Positions 8,779 to 16,007 of a stretch of 64,000 nt of DNA are shown in pieces. This DNA is from Candidatus Obscuribacterales bacterium (GTDB lineage Bacteria; Cyanobacteriota; Vampirovibrionia; Obscuribacterales; Obscuribacteraceae). Both the position numbers and the translations under genes were made by a program. The DNA lies in assembly GCA_021732025.1 (NCBI GenBank), contig JAKFVU010000008.1, forward strand, positions 1 through 64,000, given 5' to 3'. Positions within the stretch are counted from its first letter, which is position 1; the number at the start of each line of letters is the position of its first letter. The notes beneath the pieces are model-generated. The model ran no database searches and was not told the origin of the DNA. It saw only the letters and a list, made by a program, of their open reading frames with translations.

Positions 8779-9381
8779 ATGAGCACTACGATGGATCCGA
8801 AATCTGTAGAAGCGAAGTTGGCCAAACCAGGTGCAGGAATTCCCTTTCATGAGTTGATGGTGGCTAAGTACATTATCTTCCCCAGTCGATTTAGAAGTTC
8901 TAGTAAAGAGAAAGGGCTTAGCGAGTTTGCTGCAGAGTCTAAGACGGTGCTAGAACTAGCTCGTGGACTCAGCTCTGAGCAGCTCGTTGAAAGGCGTTTG
9001 ATAGCTCGCTTGCCGGGCCTAGAAGACAGTTCGCGCTACTGGTCGGTGGCGATGACTCTAGACCATTTGACGATTGTGGGAAATTTGATGTGTCATGTCG
9101 TAGTCGAGTTGTCCAAAGGCAATAACGCACTTAAGGTCGTGGGCACTGCTGAAGTTAAGCCTGGCGCTGCTGCCGATGCGGCTCTTTCTATAAATGATTT
9201 TGAGGAAATGAGTAACCGCTTTTTGCAGGAGGCAGAGGCGGCAAAAATAGATGTGCATTCTAAAGTGACACATCCCCATCCATGGTTTGGTCCGCTCAAT
9301 GCTTATCAATGGTTAGTATTCGCTGCGCCGCATGAGAGCATTCATCGAAAGCAAATCGAAGGAATAATTTCACTCTTGTAG
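8779..9381 (+). CDS. DinB-superfamily protein (DUF1569-like)
   Basis: The 200-residue product has the four-helix DinB pattern: SRYWSVAMTLDHLTIVGNLM near the middle and the C-terminal AAPHESIHRKQIEGI, with histidines placed to bind a metal. DinB relatives include thiol transferases and stress proteins, so a role in thiol or electrophile handling under HxlR control is plausible but inferred. ATG at 8779 is chosen because GGGGGAAG lies just upstream and the earlier in-frame starts fall inside the operator region. Confidence 0.75.
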   Translation: MSTTMDPKSVEAKLAKPGAGIPFHELMVAKYIIFPSRFRSSSKEKGLSEFAAESKTVLELARGLSSEQLVERRLIARLPGLEDSSRYWSVAMTLDHLTIVGNLMCHVVVELSKGNNALKVVGTAEVKPGAAADAALSINDFEEMSNRFLQEAEAAKIDVHSKVTHPHPWFGPLNAYQWLVFAAPHESIHRKQIEGIISLL

Positions 9382-9420
9382 GCTCTCCAGTTGCATTTCT
9401 TGCGACACCGGCATGCTATT

Positions 9421-9435
9421 CGACCGGTCTATTAG
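9421..9435. promoter_or_regulatory. GACCGGTC palindrome, second copy
   Basis: CGACCGGTCTATTAG, followed by TTACGACTAAAAAAGAAAA, matches the 3' half and downstream bases of the palindrome at 1882-1903. Both copies lie next to the terminators of GC-rich islands A and B. The left half-site has diverged here (only GACCGGTC remains symmetric). Confidence 0.55.
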
Positions 9436-9443
9436 TTACGACT

Positions 9444-9477
9444 AAAAAAGAAAACAGAGGTTGTGCCCCTGTTCTCT
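9444..9477 (-). terminator. Rho-independent terminator of island B
   Basis: On the minus strand, AGAGAACAGGGG pairs with CCTCTGTTTTCT (two G-U pairs) around CACAA and is followed by TTTTT. It lies about 60 bases beyond the last island B gene. The spacer holds a six-unit CTT repeat (9511-9528). Confidence 0.8.
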
Positions 9478-9533
9478 TCTACTAAAGATGCTGGCTTAGA
9501 CCTTCTTTTTCTTCTTCTTCTTCTTCTTATCGC

Positions 9534-10028
9534 TTAGCCGTTGCCACAGCTCTGCGGATAGAACATCCAGTTGCGCGCCAGCTTCGCCTGCGAATCCATC
9601 AAGCAGATGCCGTGTTCGAGGCGCTCGCCGATTTCTCCGTTGTTGAGGTCTTCCAGCTCTTCGGCCGGGTCGAAGCGATGCAACTGACCTTTGCGTTGGC
9701 AGGCGATGGCCAAGTGCACTGCCTTGGCGGTGATCGGCGAGTTGACGTCGGCGCCGGCGTAGCAAACGGCATCGTGGGCCACTTTCCAGAACCAGTACTG
9801 GTTCGGCAAGCTGAGCAGTACGCCAGTCGCTTCGGCGGTGAAGAAGACATGCAGCATGTGCTTTTCTTCGACACCGGGCCTGAGAAACTTGGCGAGGGAG
9901 TAAGTCGATGGCGGCAATTCGCTCAGCTTGATGGGTTGAGCGAAAATGCGCTGAGGCTCACACTTGCCATACTGAATGAAAGCATGGCGCTGCAACTCGC
10001 TGTGCAGGGTTACCAGTTGTTTTTGCAT
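9534..10028 (-). CDS. LPNxYWFW-family protein, short form (island B)
   Basis: The 164-residue product has no signal peptide or membrane segment. Its core, LLSLPNQYWFW at 71-81 followed by a helical A/V-rich stretch, matches the island C protein at 35693-36301 (LLMRLPNRYWFW at 88-98). Similarity continues for about 60 residues: NSPITAKAVHLAIA against NKPLTQENVALALA, then LNNGEIGERLEHGICLMDS against LNQAQVASRTAAGVILVRS. I do not recognise the family. Codons are GC-ending. GAGGACAAC precedes the ATG. A K-rich tail exists in another frame past the stop but is probably incidental. Confidence 0.7.
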   Translation of the reverse strand: MQKQLVTLHSELQRHAFIQYGKCEPQRIFAQPIKLSELPPSTYSLAKFLRPGVEEKHMLHVFFTAEATGVLLSLPNQYWFWKVAHDAVCYAGADVNSPITAKAVHLAIACQRKGQLHRFDPAEELEDLNNGEIGERLEHGICLMDSQAKLARNWMFYPQSCGNG

Positions 10029-10076
10029 GTTGTCCTCGCAGATAAATGCGTTGAAAAACTAAAGGCAAAGTGCATG

Positions 10077-10106
10077 ATGCCGAGCGAGTTTTGAGCTGCT
10101 CGGCAT
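10077..10106 (-). terminator. Hairpin between island B genes
   Basis: ATGCCGAGC pairs with GCTCGGCAT, 9 bp, starting 8 bases past the stop of the 10114-10632 gene. No long T-run follows, so it may be a partial terminator or a stabilising hairpin. Confidence 0.5.
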
Positions 10107-10113
10107 GTGCAAT

Positions 10114-10632
10114 TCAGCTGTCGGCCAAGCCGAATGCCTTCTCGACCAAGGTTGTGGTGGTCCAGCGTGCGGCGCCGTTGGCGCCCGGAGTGCCGCTTTG
10201 GCGCAGACGAGCGATGAGGTCGGCTCGATCGGTGCTCTTCACCGCTGCCACCGCCATCAGTGCCGCTTCCCAGTGGCCGTTGTCGGTTGCCAGCACGGTG
10301 CCGCTGCTGTTTTGCTGACCTTGGGCTGTGAGAGCCTCGACCGCCTGTTCCACCACCGAGTGCAGCTCGCTTTCGCTGACCACGGTGGAGAAGCGGTTCT
10401 GGCCGTGCACGCCCTGGTCGAAGGGCTGCTTCCAGCTCGGGTCGACGAAGATGTTGCGGGTCAAGACCTGGGCCAGGGCTGCGGAAGCTTCGCTGCTGCT
10501 GGGCTCGACGCGCACACGGTAGGTGCTGTTGTCGAGGCGTCGTACTGCCACCAAGCCGAGCTTGGTCTGGCAGATGACGGCGTAGTTGTGGGTGCCTTCG
10601 GTACCGGCGACGTGTTTCTTGGTTGCGAACAT
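10114..10632 (-). CDS. Unrecognised soluble protein (island B)
   Basis: The 172-residue product has no membrane segment. It starts with a beta-rich region (YAVICQTKLGLVAVRRLDN, STYRVRVEP), then helical segments including SESELHSVVEQAVEALTAQG and LMAVAAVKSTDRADLIARLR. I recognise no catalytic motif or family. The ATG follows GAAACGGAAACACC, close to the leader of the island C gene at 37698 (GAAAGAAACACC). High GC at third positions groups it with its neighbours. It is probably transcribed with the two flanking island B genes. Confidence 0.65.
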   Translation of the reverse strand: MFATKKHVAGTEGTHNYAVICQTKLGLVAVRRLDNSTYRVRVEPSSSEASAALAQVLTRNIFVDPSWKQPFDQGVHGQNRFSTVVSESELHSVVEQAVEALTAQGQQNSSGTVLATDNGHWEAALMAVAAVKSTDRADLIARLRQSGTPGANGAARWTTTTLVEKAFGLADS

Positions 10633-10694
10633 GGTGTTTCCGTTTCTTGATTGCTGAAGGTGAAGGAGGGGTTTAAGTTGGCTGCTAGACGAGG

Positions 10695-11186
10695 CTACTT
10701 TTGGACTGCTTGCAAAGCCCTTTGCGTTTCCGCGAATGCGGCCGCTTCTGCGTCGCGGAGTACTTTTCCGCGCACGGCGTAACCCAAAGTTCGCTCTGTG
10801 CTCTCCAGATGTTGCCAGACCAGCTCCATGTCGTTGTCGATCAAGGCGGCATGGGCATCCTGCAGGTAGCGAGTGGCCATCTGCAAATTAGAGGTGATCA
10901 TGACGTTGCTGGGGATGTAGTGGCCGTAACCGGGAAGCTCCGGGTCTTCCATCTCCACTAGTTCGTTCAGGTCGAGCACGCGTTCAGGCGGAATGCTGAG
11001 GTACTGGGCGCATTGGTGGACGGTGTCGAAGATGAGCTTGGGTTGCAGGTGCAGCAGTTTGATGGCGTTGGCACGCGAGAATTTGCTCGCCCTGCTGCGC
11101 CGCTGCTTGCCCGTGAAGTGGGCTTTACTGATGAACAAGAGGGCAATGAACGCAAGAAGCGCGATGATGATTGGTGTGATATTCAT
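10695..11186 (-). CDS. Membrane-anchored unknown protein, first gene of island B
   Basis: The 163-residue product has one N-terminal membrane helix (about 3-20), a basic stretch (GKQRRSRASKFSR), then a soluble mostly helical domain (RVLDLNELVEMEDPELPGYG, ELVWQHLESTERTLGYAV). The topology parallels the island A proteins, a short anchor followed by a basic patch, but I see no sequence match. It is the 5' gene of a three-gene minus-strand set. The ATG is preceded by CGAAAGCAATTCA. Confidence 0.65.
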   Translation of the reverse strand: MNITPIIIALLAFIALLFISKAHFTGKQRRSRASKFSRANAIKLLHLQPKLIFDTVHQCAQYLSIPPERVLDLNELVEMEDPELPGYGHYIPSNVMITSNLQMATRYLQDAHAALIDNDMELVWQHLESTERTLGYAVRGKVLRDAEAAAFAETQRALQAVQK

Positions 11187-11439
11187 TGAATTGCTTTCGA
11201 AAATAGTGGCTTACTCGAGTAGAAAAAGAAGTTTCGAAGGCTCGGCTGTAAAAATTTGCTAATTGGCCTTGCACCGAACAGCGAGCTGCTTGAAAAAGAA
11301 TTGCTTGAGCATGATTGGCTTAGGGTTGGTTGTGAATGCCTTTCTTGAAAAAAGTTATGAGATATGCAGAACAGTAACTAAAAAGAGCTGCTTATTGCAA
11401 TCATGAGTATTTGTTTTAGCTAGAACTTGTACTGAAAAG

Positions 11440-11530
11440 TGTTAGCGCAGTTGGCGCTATGCCACCGCAGGTGGTGGCGCATGAACGGCAAAAGGTGCAT
11501 CGAAGTGGCTGACTTCAATGCACCTTTTGC
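11440..11530 (+). ncRNA. Structured intergenic element, possible small RNA or leader
   Basis: Two stems lie in a gene-free 470-base region between divergent genes. The first is a GC-rich hairpin around GCCACC-GCA-GGTGGTGGC (11461-11478). The second is a strong 13-bp stem, GCAAAAGGTGCAT (11488-11500) with ATGCACCTTTTGC (11518-11530), with an inner GAAGT/ACTTC stem. It could be a terminator for a short plus-strand RNA or the leader of the gene at 11660. It matches no riboswitch that I recognise. Confidence 0.35.
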
Positions 11531-11659
11531 TTTGCTAGACCGGGGGTGATGATCTAATATTTATAGCCTTACAATACCTGCCAAAGCTTGGCAATTTGTG
11601 GGCATTTACCCTATATTCATTTGTGGTTCAGACTATTGTTGTGTCAATGAGGCTTTCTT

Positions 11660-12895
11660 GTGCGTATAGCAATAGTCTGTAACGACACTAGAGGCGGTGT
11701 GCAGCCATACATCGCTCTAGGTACCGGCCTAGCAAAGGCTGGTCATGAAGTGCGCATGGTGGCTCCCGCAAATCATTCTTCGTTGTTTGAAGGCTCAACG
11801 CTTCCGATGTATCCGTTGTCGGGGCCGCCGCCCGAAGAAGTCAACGCTGCCGCCCGCATTGCAGAGAAGGGTACTTTTGCCACCATGGCTTTCATGGCAA
11901 AGCAAATGCCTAGAATGATTTTTCAAGCCACTAAAGAAACACTCGAAGGCTGTCAGGGCGTTGATTTGATAACCGGCGGTGTGGGCGGCATGATGACTGG
12001 AGTGGCAGTGGCTGACAAGCTCAAAGTGCCTTTTGTTCAAACGCACTTACAGCCACTCGCTGCCCCTTCGAGAGATTATCCAGGAGTGATGTTTGGTGCG
12101 TTGCCAGATTGGATAGGTGGATGGGGTCGACTTCTCAGTCATCATCTCTCAGAGCAAGCCCTCTGGATGCCTTTTCGGGGGCCAATGTCTGATGCACGAG
12201 CGAAGGTCTTGGGCCTCAGAGGTAAGTCACAGGCTTTGGAAGGTCAACCTGTAATATATGGCTTTAGTCGTCATGTCGTATCTGTACCTGAGCATGCTAC
12301 TAAGTTGCGATATACCACCGGTTATTGGATTCTTGAGCCCTCAGCCGATTGGAGACCGCCAGAGGCATTGCAGGCATTTTTGCAAAAGGGTGAGCCAATA
12401 GTCAGTATTGGCTTTGGCAGCATGCCTAGCAGTAAGGCAGAGCAGGTCACTGAGCTGGTTAATGCAGCCGCTCAAGAGGCTGGCGTGCGAGTGGTTTTGC
12501 TTATTGGTTCCGGAGGCCTCACTGAAATCCAGGCGAGCGAAAGTCTTTTTTGCCTTAGTGAAGTGCCGCACGAGTGGCTATTTCAGCGCATGTCAGCGGT
12601 TGTCCATCATGGCGGCGCTGGCACTACGGCAGCGGCTTTGCGCTCGGGTGTGCCGAATATAGTGGTGCCTTTTGGCGTTGATCAACCGTTTTGGGGTTCG
12701 AGAGTGGCCGCACTTGGGGTTGGCCCGACGCCAATACCGCATTCTCGATTGTCAGTGAAGAAGCTGGCTTTGGCTCTTGCTATGGCCGTGAATGACGACG
12801 CTATGCGTCGAAAGGCCGCAGATTTGGCTTTGTTATTGCGGGCCGAAGATGGTGTAGCTGAAGCGGTTAAGCATTTCAGTAACCTGGCTAAGTAG
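11660..12895 (+). CDS. GT1-family glycosyltransferase
   Basis: The 411-residue product has the two-domain GT-B layout of UDP-glycosyltransferases acting on lipids or small molecules. The N-terminal MRIAIVCNDTRGGVQPYIAL gives the acceptor domain. The C-terminal donor site VVHHGGAGTTAAALRSGVP (about 312-330), then VPFGVDQPFWGSRV, is the classic sugar-nucleotide-binding segment. Sterol or hopanoid glucosyltransferases and macrolide glycosyltransferases are closest in pattern, but the acceptor is unknown. The GTG start has a GAGG-like site nearby. The gene converges on murE 4 bases away. Confidence 0.85.
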   Translation: MRIAIVCNDTRGGVQPYIALGTGLAKAGHEVRMVAPANHSSLFEGSTLPMYPLSGPPPEEVNAAARIAEKGTFATMAFMAKQMPRMIFQATKETLEGCQGVDLITGGVGGMMTGVAVADKLKVPFVQTHLQPLAAPSRDYPGVMFGALPDWIGGWGRLLSHHLSEQALWMPFRGPMSDARAKVLGLRGKSQALEGQPVIYGFSRHVVSVPEHATKLRYTTGYWILEPSADWRPPEALQAFLQKGEPIVSIGFGSMPSSKAEQVTELVNAAAQEAGVRVVLLIGSGGLTEIQASESLFCLSEVPHEWLFQRMSAVVHHGGAGTTAAALRSGVPNIVVPFGVDQPFWGSRVAALGVGPTPIPHSRLSVKKLALALAMAVNDDAMRRKAADLALLLRAEDGVAEAVKHFSNLAK

Positions 12896-12899
12896 TTGT

Positions 12900-14453
12900 C
12901 TACTTTGGTTCGATAAGCTGGCTATTGCTCATGCCAGCTACAATCCGTTGCGCTGTTTCTCGATCTGAGTAGGGTAGATTTTTTCCAGCAATTGATTGGA
13001 AGTTTTCGTGACCTAACCCGGCAATTAAGACTGTGTCACCGCTTTCAAGATTGCCGATTGCTGCAGCAATTGCTTCACTGCGGCCGGCGACTTCTCTTGC
13101 CTTTGGTGCACCTTCGAGCACATCGCGTCTGATGTTGGCCGGGTCTTCAGAGCGCGGGTGTCCGTCGGTGACGATGACATTGTCTGCCAATGACTGTGCC
13201 ACCTCACCCATATCTTTGCGCTTGCCTAGATCGCGCTCGCCGTTGCAGCCAAAGACGATGGTGAGCTTGCCTGGGGTGAAGCTCCTACAGGCTTCCAGGG
13301 CAGCTCTTATGGCATCTGGTGAGTGTGCGTAGTCGACAATTACTTTACCCCCGCGCGGTGAAGTTGCTACCAAATTAAGGCGGCCCTCCACTTCGCTCAA
13401 TTTTTCCATACTAGCCACAGCGGCTTCTACAGCAACGCCAGAAGCGATGACAATTGACAAGGCGCAGAGAGCGTTGCTCGTTTGAAATTCACCAAATAGA
13501 TTTAGATTGCACTCGTAGCTTTTGCCAAATATTGAAAGTGTCAGTTTCTGACCTAGTGGCTGGGGGCCGCTTTCAACTAGTCGAACTTCTTCGCCCTTGA
13601 TGCCATAAGTTGTAATCTTGTGATTGCGTGCGCGGCAGATTGCGAGCGCCGGTGCAAACCACTCGGCGTCGGCGTTGAGAATGGCATGGCTACCAGGTTC
13701 GAGAATGTTATTGAAGAGCATCATTTTGACGCGAAAATACTCTTCCATGGTCAAATGAAAATCAAGGTGATCGCGAGTTAGATTTGTGAAGGCACCAATG
13801 TTTGCCGCTACTCCATGTAAGCGATAATCAAAAATGGCATGGCTAGTGGCTTCAAAGGCGACATGGTTAATGTTGCGCTTCGCCAATGTATTGAGCATTG
13901 TGTGCAATGTTACTGTTTCAGGAACAGAAAGAGTGGGGTCGCGATCCCAAATCAAAGTGCCATCTGTTAGCACACCGCCTAGGTTTCCCACAGAGCAACT
14001 CTCAAGACCGACGGCGCTCCAAAGCATTTTGCAAAAATTGACCGTGGAAGTTTTACCATTAGTGCCAGTTATTAATGCAATGTTTTTTGGCTTGGGATCC
14101 CCATAAAAGGCTGAACAGATTGGCCCTAAAATTGACAGCGGAATTGGGTGATGTAGAAGCAGTGCCGCACTGCCTTCGGGCAGCTTAGTTTCGGGCGTGG
14201 AAAGCACCACCGTGGCCCCGTTTTTTAGAGCGCGGTCAATATAGTGGCGACCGTCTAGCCTGACGCCGTAACGAGTGCTGTCGACTGTTTCACTTTCTTC
14301 AGCGACATAGAGAAAGCCTTCTTGGCACAGCTCGGGGTCGGTAGTAACGCCTGTAATGTCGATGGTGGAGAAGGCTCGTGCATCAATGTTTGTGCTCGGT
14401 GCTTCTGTGAGTTCGGCCGTTAGGCCCAAAAGGAGTTGTTCTAGATTTGGCAT
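12900..14453 (-). CDS. murE: UDP-MurNAc-tripeptide synthetase (MurE)
   Basis: MurE adds the third amino acid to the peptidoglycan precursor UDP-MurNAc-Ala-Glu in the cytoplasm. Visible motifs are the P-loop GTNGKTST (about 130), TNLTRDHLDFH, the C-terminal DYAHSPDAI and GCNGERDLGKR. The substrate-selection loop reads DGHPRSEDP where diaminopimelate enzymes have DNPR, so the Arg is kept but the Asn is His. At 517 residues it is near the family's usual length. ATG at 14453 is preferred over a TTG at 14525 because the extra 24 residues look unlike the family. No other cell-wall cluster genes are adjacent. Confidence 0.88.
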   Translation of the reverse strand: MPNLEQLLLGLTAELTEAPSTNIDARAFSTIDITGVTTDPELCQEGFLYVAEESETVDSTRYGVRLDGRHYIDRALKNGATVVLSTPETKLPEGSAALLLHHPIPLSILGPICSAFYGDPKPKNIALITGTNGKTSTVNFCKMLWSAVGLESCSVGNLGGVLTDGTLIWDRDPTLSVPETVTLHTMLNTLAKRNINHVAFEATSHAIFDYRLHGVAANIGAFTNLTRDHLDFHLTMEEYFRVKMMLFNNILEPGSHAILNADAEWFAPALAICRARNHKITTYGIKGEEVRLVESGPQPLGQKLTLSIFGKSYECNLNLFGEFQTSNALCALSIVIASGVAVEAAVASMEKLSEVEGRLNLVATSPRGGKVIVDYAHSPDAIRAALEACRSFTPGKLTIVFGCNGERDLGKRKDMGEVAQSLADNVIVTDGHPRSEDPANIRRDVLEGAPKAREVAGRSEAIAAAIGNLESGDTVLIAGLGHENFQSIAGKNLPYSDRETAQRIVAGMSNSQLIEPK

Positions 14454-14612
14454 AGAGTAGGGCGAGCGCTCCCGAAGGCAAGACTTTCGAGATTCTACAC
14501 GCTTGAGAATCAATTGGGCCACCAATGGCTGCGAGTAATGCCTGTTTTAAGAAATAACTTGCACTAGGCTGTAATTCGCTCATAATCGATTAATAAATTT
14601 CGGAGTGAACCC

Positions 14613-15374
14613 GTGAGAGCTAGAGTTTCTAGTCATATTATTGCTCTTGCTTGGGCCAGCCTTGCTGCGTTCGATGTTTTTCATCTTTATCATGGCTTTC
14701 ACTCTTTTGTGCGCTACACAGCCTACTTAGAGAAAAATCCAAAACAGGTCGAACAGTTCGAGGCAGCAATTTTCAGTCTGCATCCGCTCTTGATTTACGC
14801 CGCTCGAATAGATGAACAGTGTATGCAGTATCAGCTTGCTGACCGCCAGGAAAAGGTAACCAATTGTATTGAAAGAACTCTCGCTCTTAGAGAAAAGGTC
14901 TATGGGCCAAGTTCGCCAGCGATTTGTCAGACCATTATTCAACTCGGTTTCTCTAATCTAGGAGATAAGAATTACTCAGCGGCTGAGGCCGCCTTCAAGC
15001 GTGCCCTTAAGATCTGTCAAAGTCATAATCTGATTTGTCATGACAGTGGTTTTCCTAGTGTGGTCGAATGTCTGGATTCGCTGGCTTATTTCTACGAGAC
15101 TCAAAACCGATACGATGACGCAGAAGCTTGTGAGAAACGCGCTATTGCTTTGACTATGGCGAAGTACGGCAACGACTTATCCTGTGGAAACCAGTTTTTA
15201 AAACTGGCCGAGCTGGCCAAGAAGCAGGCAAAGTATCAATCGGCGATTGCTTATTATCAGAAAAATCTGTCAATTCATGAGCCCGTATTTGGTAAAAACG
15301 ATCAAGATAGTATTTTTATGAGAGAGCAGATTGCCGAGTGCCAGGTACTTAGCCGGCAAAGCCACCCCATCTAG
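14613..15374 (+). CDS. TPR-repeat protein with N-terminal membrane segment
   Basis: The 253-residue product begins with a hydrophobic segment (about 6-30) that may anchor or export it. From about residue 75 it shows 42-residue TPRs of the kinesin-light-chain type: SPAICQTIIQLGFSNLGDKN, YSAAEAAFKRALKICQ, RYDDAEACEKRAIALT and QSAIAYYQKNLSIHEPVFG. These build a peptide-binding scaffold. The GTG start at 14613 follows GGAG. Partners are unknown. Confidence 0.75.
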   Translation: MRARVSSHIIALAWASLAAFDVFHLYHGFHSFVRYTAYLEKNPKQVEQFEAAIFSLHPLLIYAARIDEQCMQYQLADRQEKVTNCIERTLALREKVYGPSSPAICQTIIQLGFSNLGDKNYSAAEAAFKRALKICQSHNLICHDSGFPSVVECLDSLAYFYETQNRYDDAEACEKRAIALTMAKYGNDLSCGNQFLKLAELAKKQAKYQSAIAYYQKNLSIHEPVFGKNDQDSIFMREQIAECQVLSRQSHPI

Positions 15375-15433
15375 AATTGCACTTGCCTAGGGCCTAGAGA
15401 TCTCTCGTGGCGTTGACCATGTACTGAGGGAAA

Positions 15434-15973
15434 ATGCCAGCACCAATAAAAGTAGAGCTCGTACCACATTCAGCTGAATGGCGTAACGCTGCTGAGAATG
15501 AGATTGGTAGACTGTCAACTCTTGGTGGCAGTTTTGTCGCTATCCACCATATTGGTTCTACATCAATTGCTGGAATTTGCGCCAAACCAGTGCTTGATTT
15601 ATTAGCACAGGTAAAAAGTTTAGAAGAATTGGACGGTCAGAAGACCGCATTGCTGGCTCTTGGTTATGAGTGGTGGGGAGAATATGGTATCGCCAATCGC
15701 CGTTACTGCACCCTCAGTGAATCTAATGGCCAACGTCGCGTACACCTTCATTGCTTCCCTGATGGCGACGATGAAATAGAGAAGCATCTGGCCTTTCGAG
15801 ATTATCTTCGAGCAAATTCAGAAGAGGCAGAGCGATACGACGTCGAGAAGAAGCGTTGCCGCGCTCTCCACGCAGATGATTCACATGCATACTCTGACGC
15901 TAAGTCTGCGTGGATTGCTGCGCGGATTCCACTGGCCCTGGCTTACTATCGTTCTCAAAGGAGAGAAAAGTAG
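15434..15973 (+). CDS. GrpB/UPF0157 family protein
   Basis: The 179-residue product matches the GrpB family, a branch of the nucleotidyltransferase fold. It has VELVPHSAEWRNAAENEIGR at the start, the signature HHIGSTSIAGICAKPVLDLL (about 38-57), and the later RVHLHCFPDGDDEIEKHLAF. Length is typical. Its substrate is not known even in studied relatives. It is transcribed alone and converges on the large gene at 16005. Confidence 0.88.
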   Translation: MPAPIKVELVPHSAEWRNAAENEIGRLSTLGGSFVAIHHIGSTSIAGICAKPVLDLLAQVKSLEELDGQKTALLALGYEWWGEYGIANRRYCTLSESNGQRRVHLHCFPDGDDEIEKHLAFRDYLRANSEEAERYDVEKKRCRALHADDSHAYSDAKSAWIAARIPLALAYYRSQRREK

Positions 15974-15976
15974 CTC

Positions 15977-16007
15977 TAGCGCTTGCTTACTTTTGTACAA
16001 AGCGCTA
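15977..16007. terminator. Hairpin between converging genes
   Basis: TAGCGCTT pairs with AAGCGCTA, 8 bp, between the stops of the GrpB gene and the large minus-strand gene. The distal arm includes the latter's stop codon. T-runs are weak, so terminator function is only likely. Confidence 0.4.

Noticed and set aside
9496-9765. Poly-lysine tail in an alternative frame at the end of the short LPNxYWFW gene
   Set aside because: It comes from a CTT microsatellite. The main frame aligns with its island C relative almost to its stop, so a frameshift is not needed.
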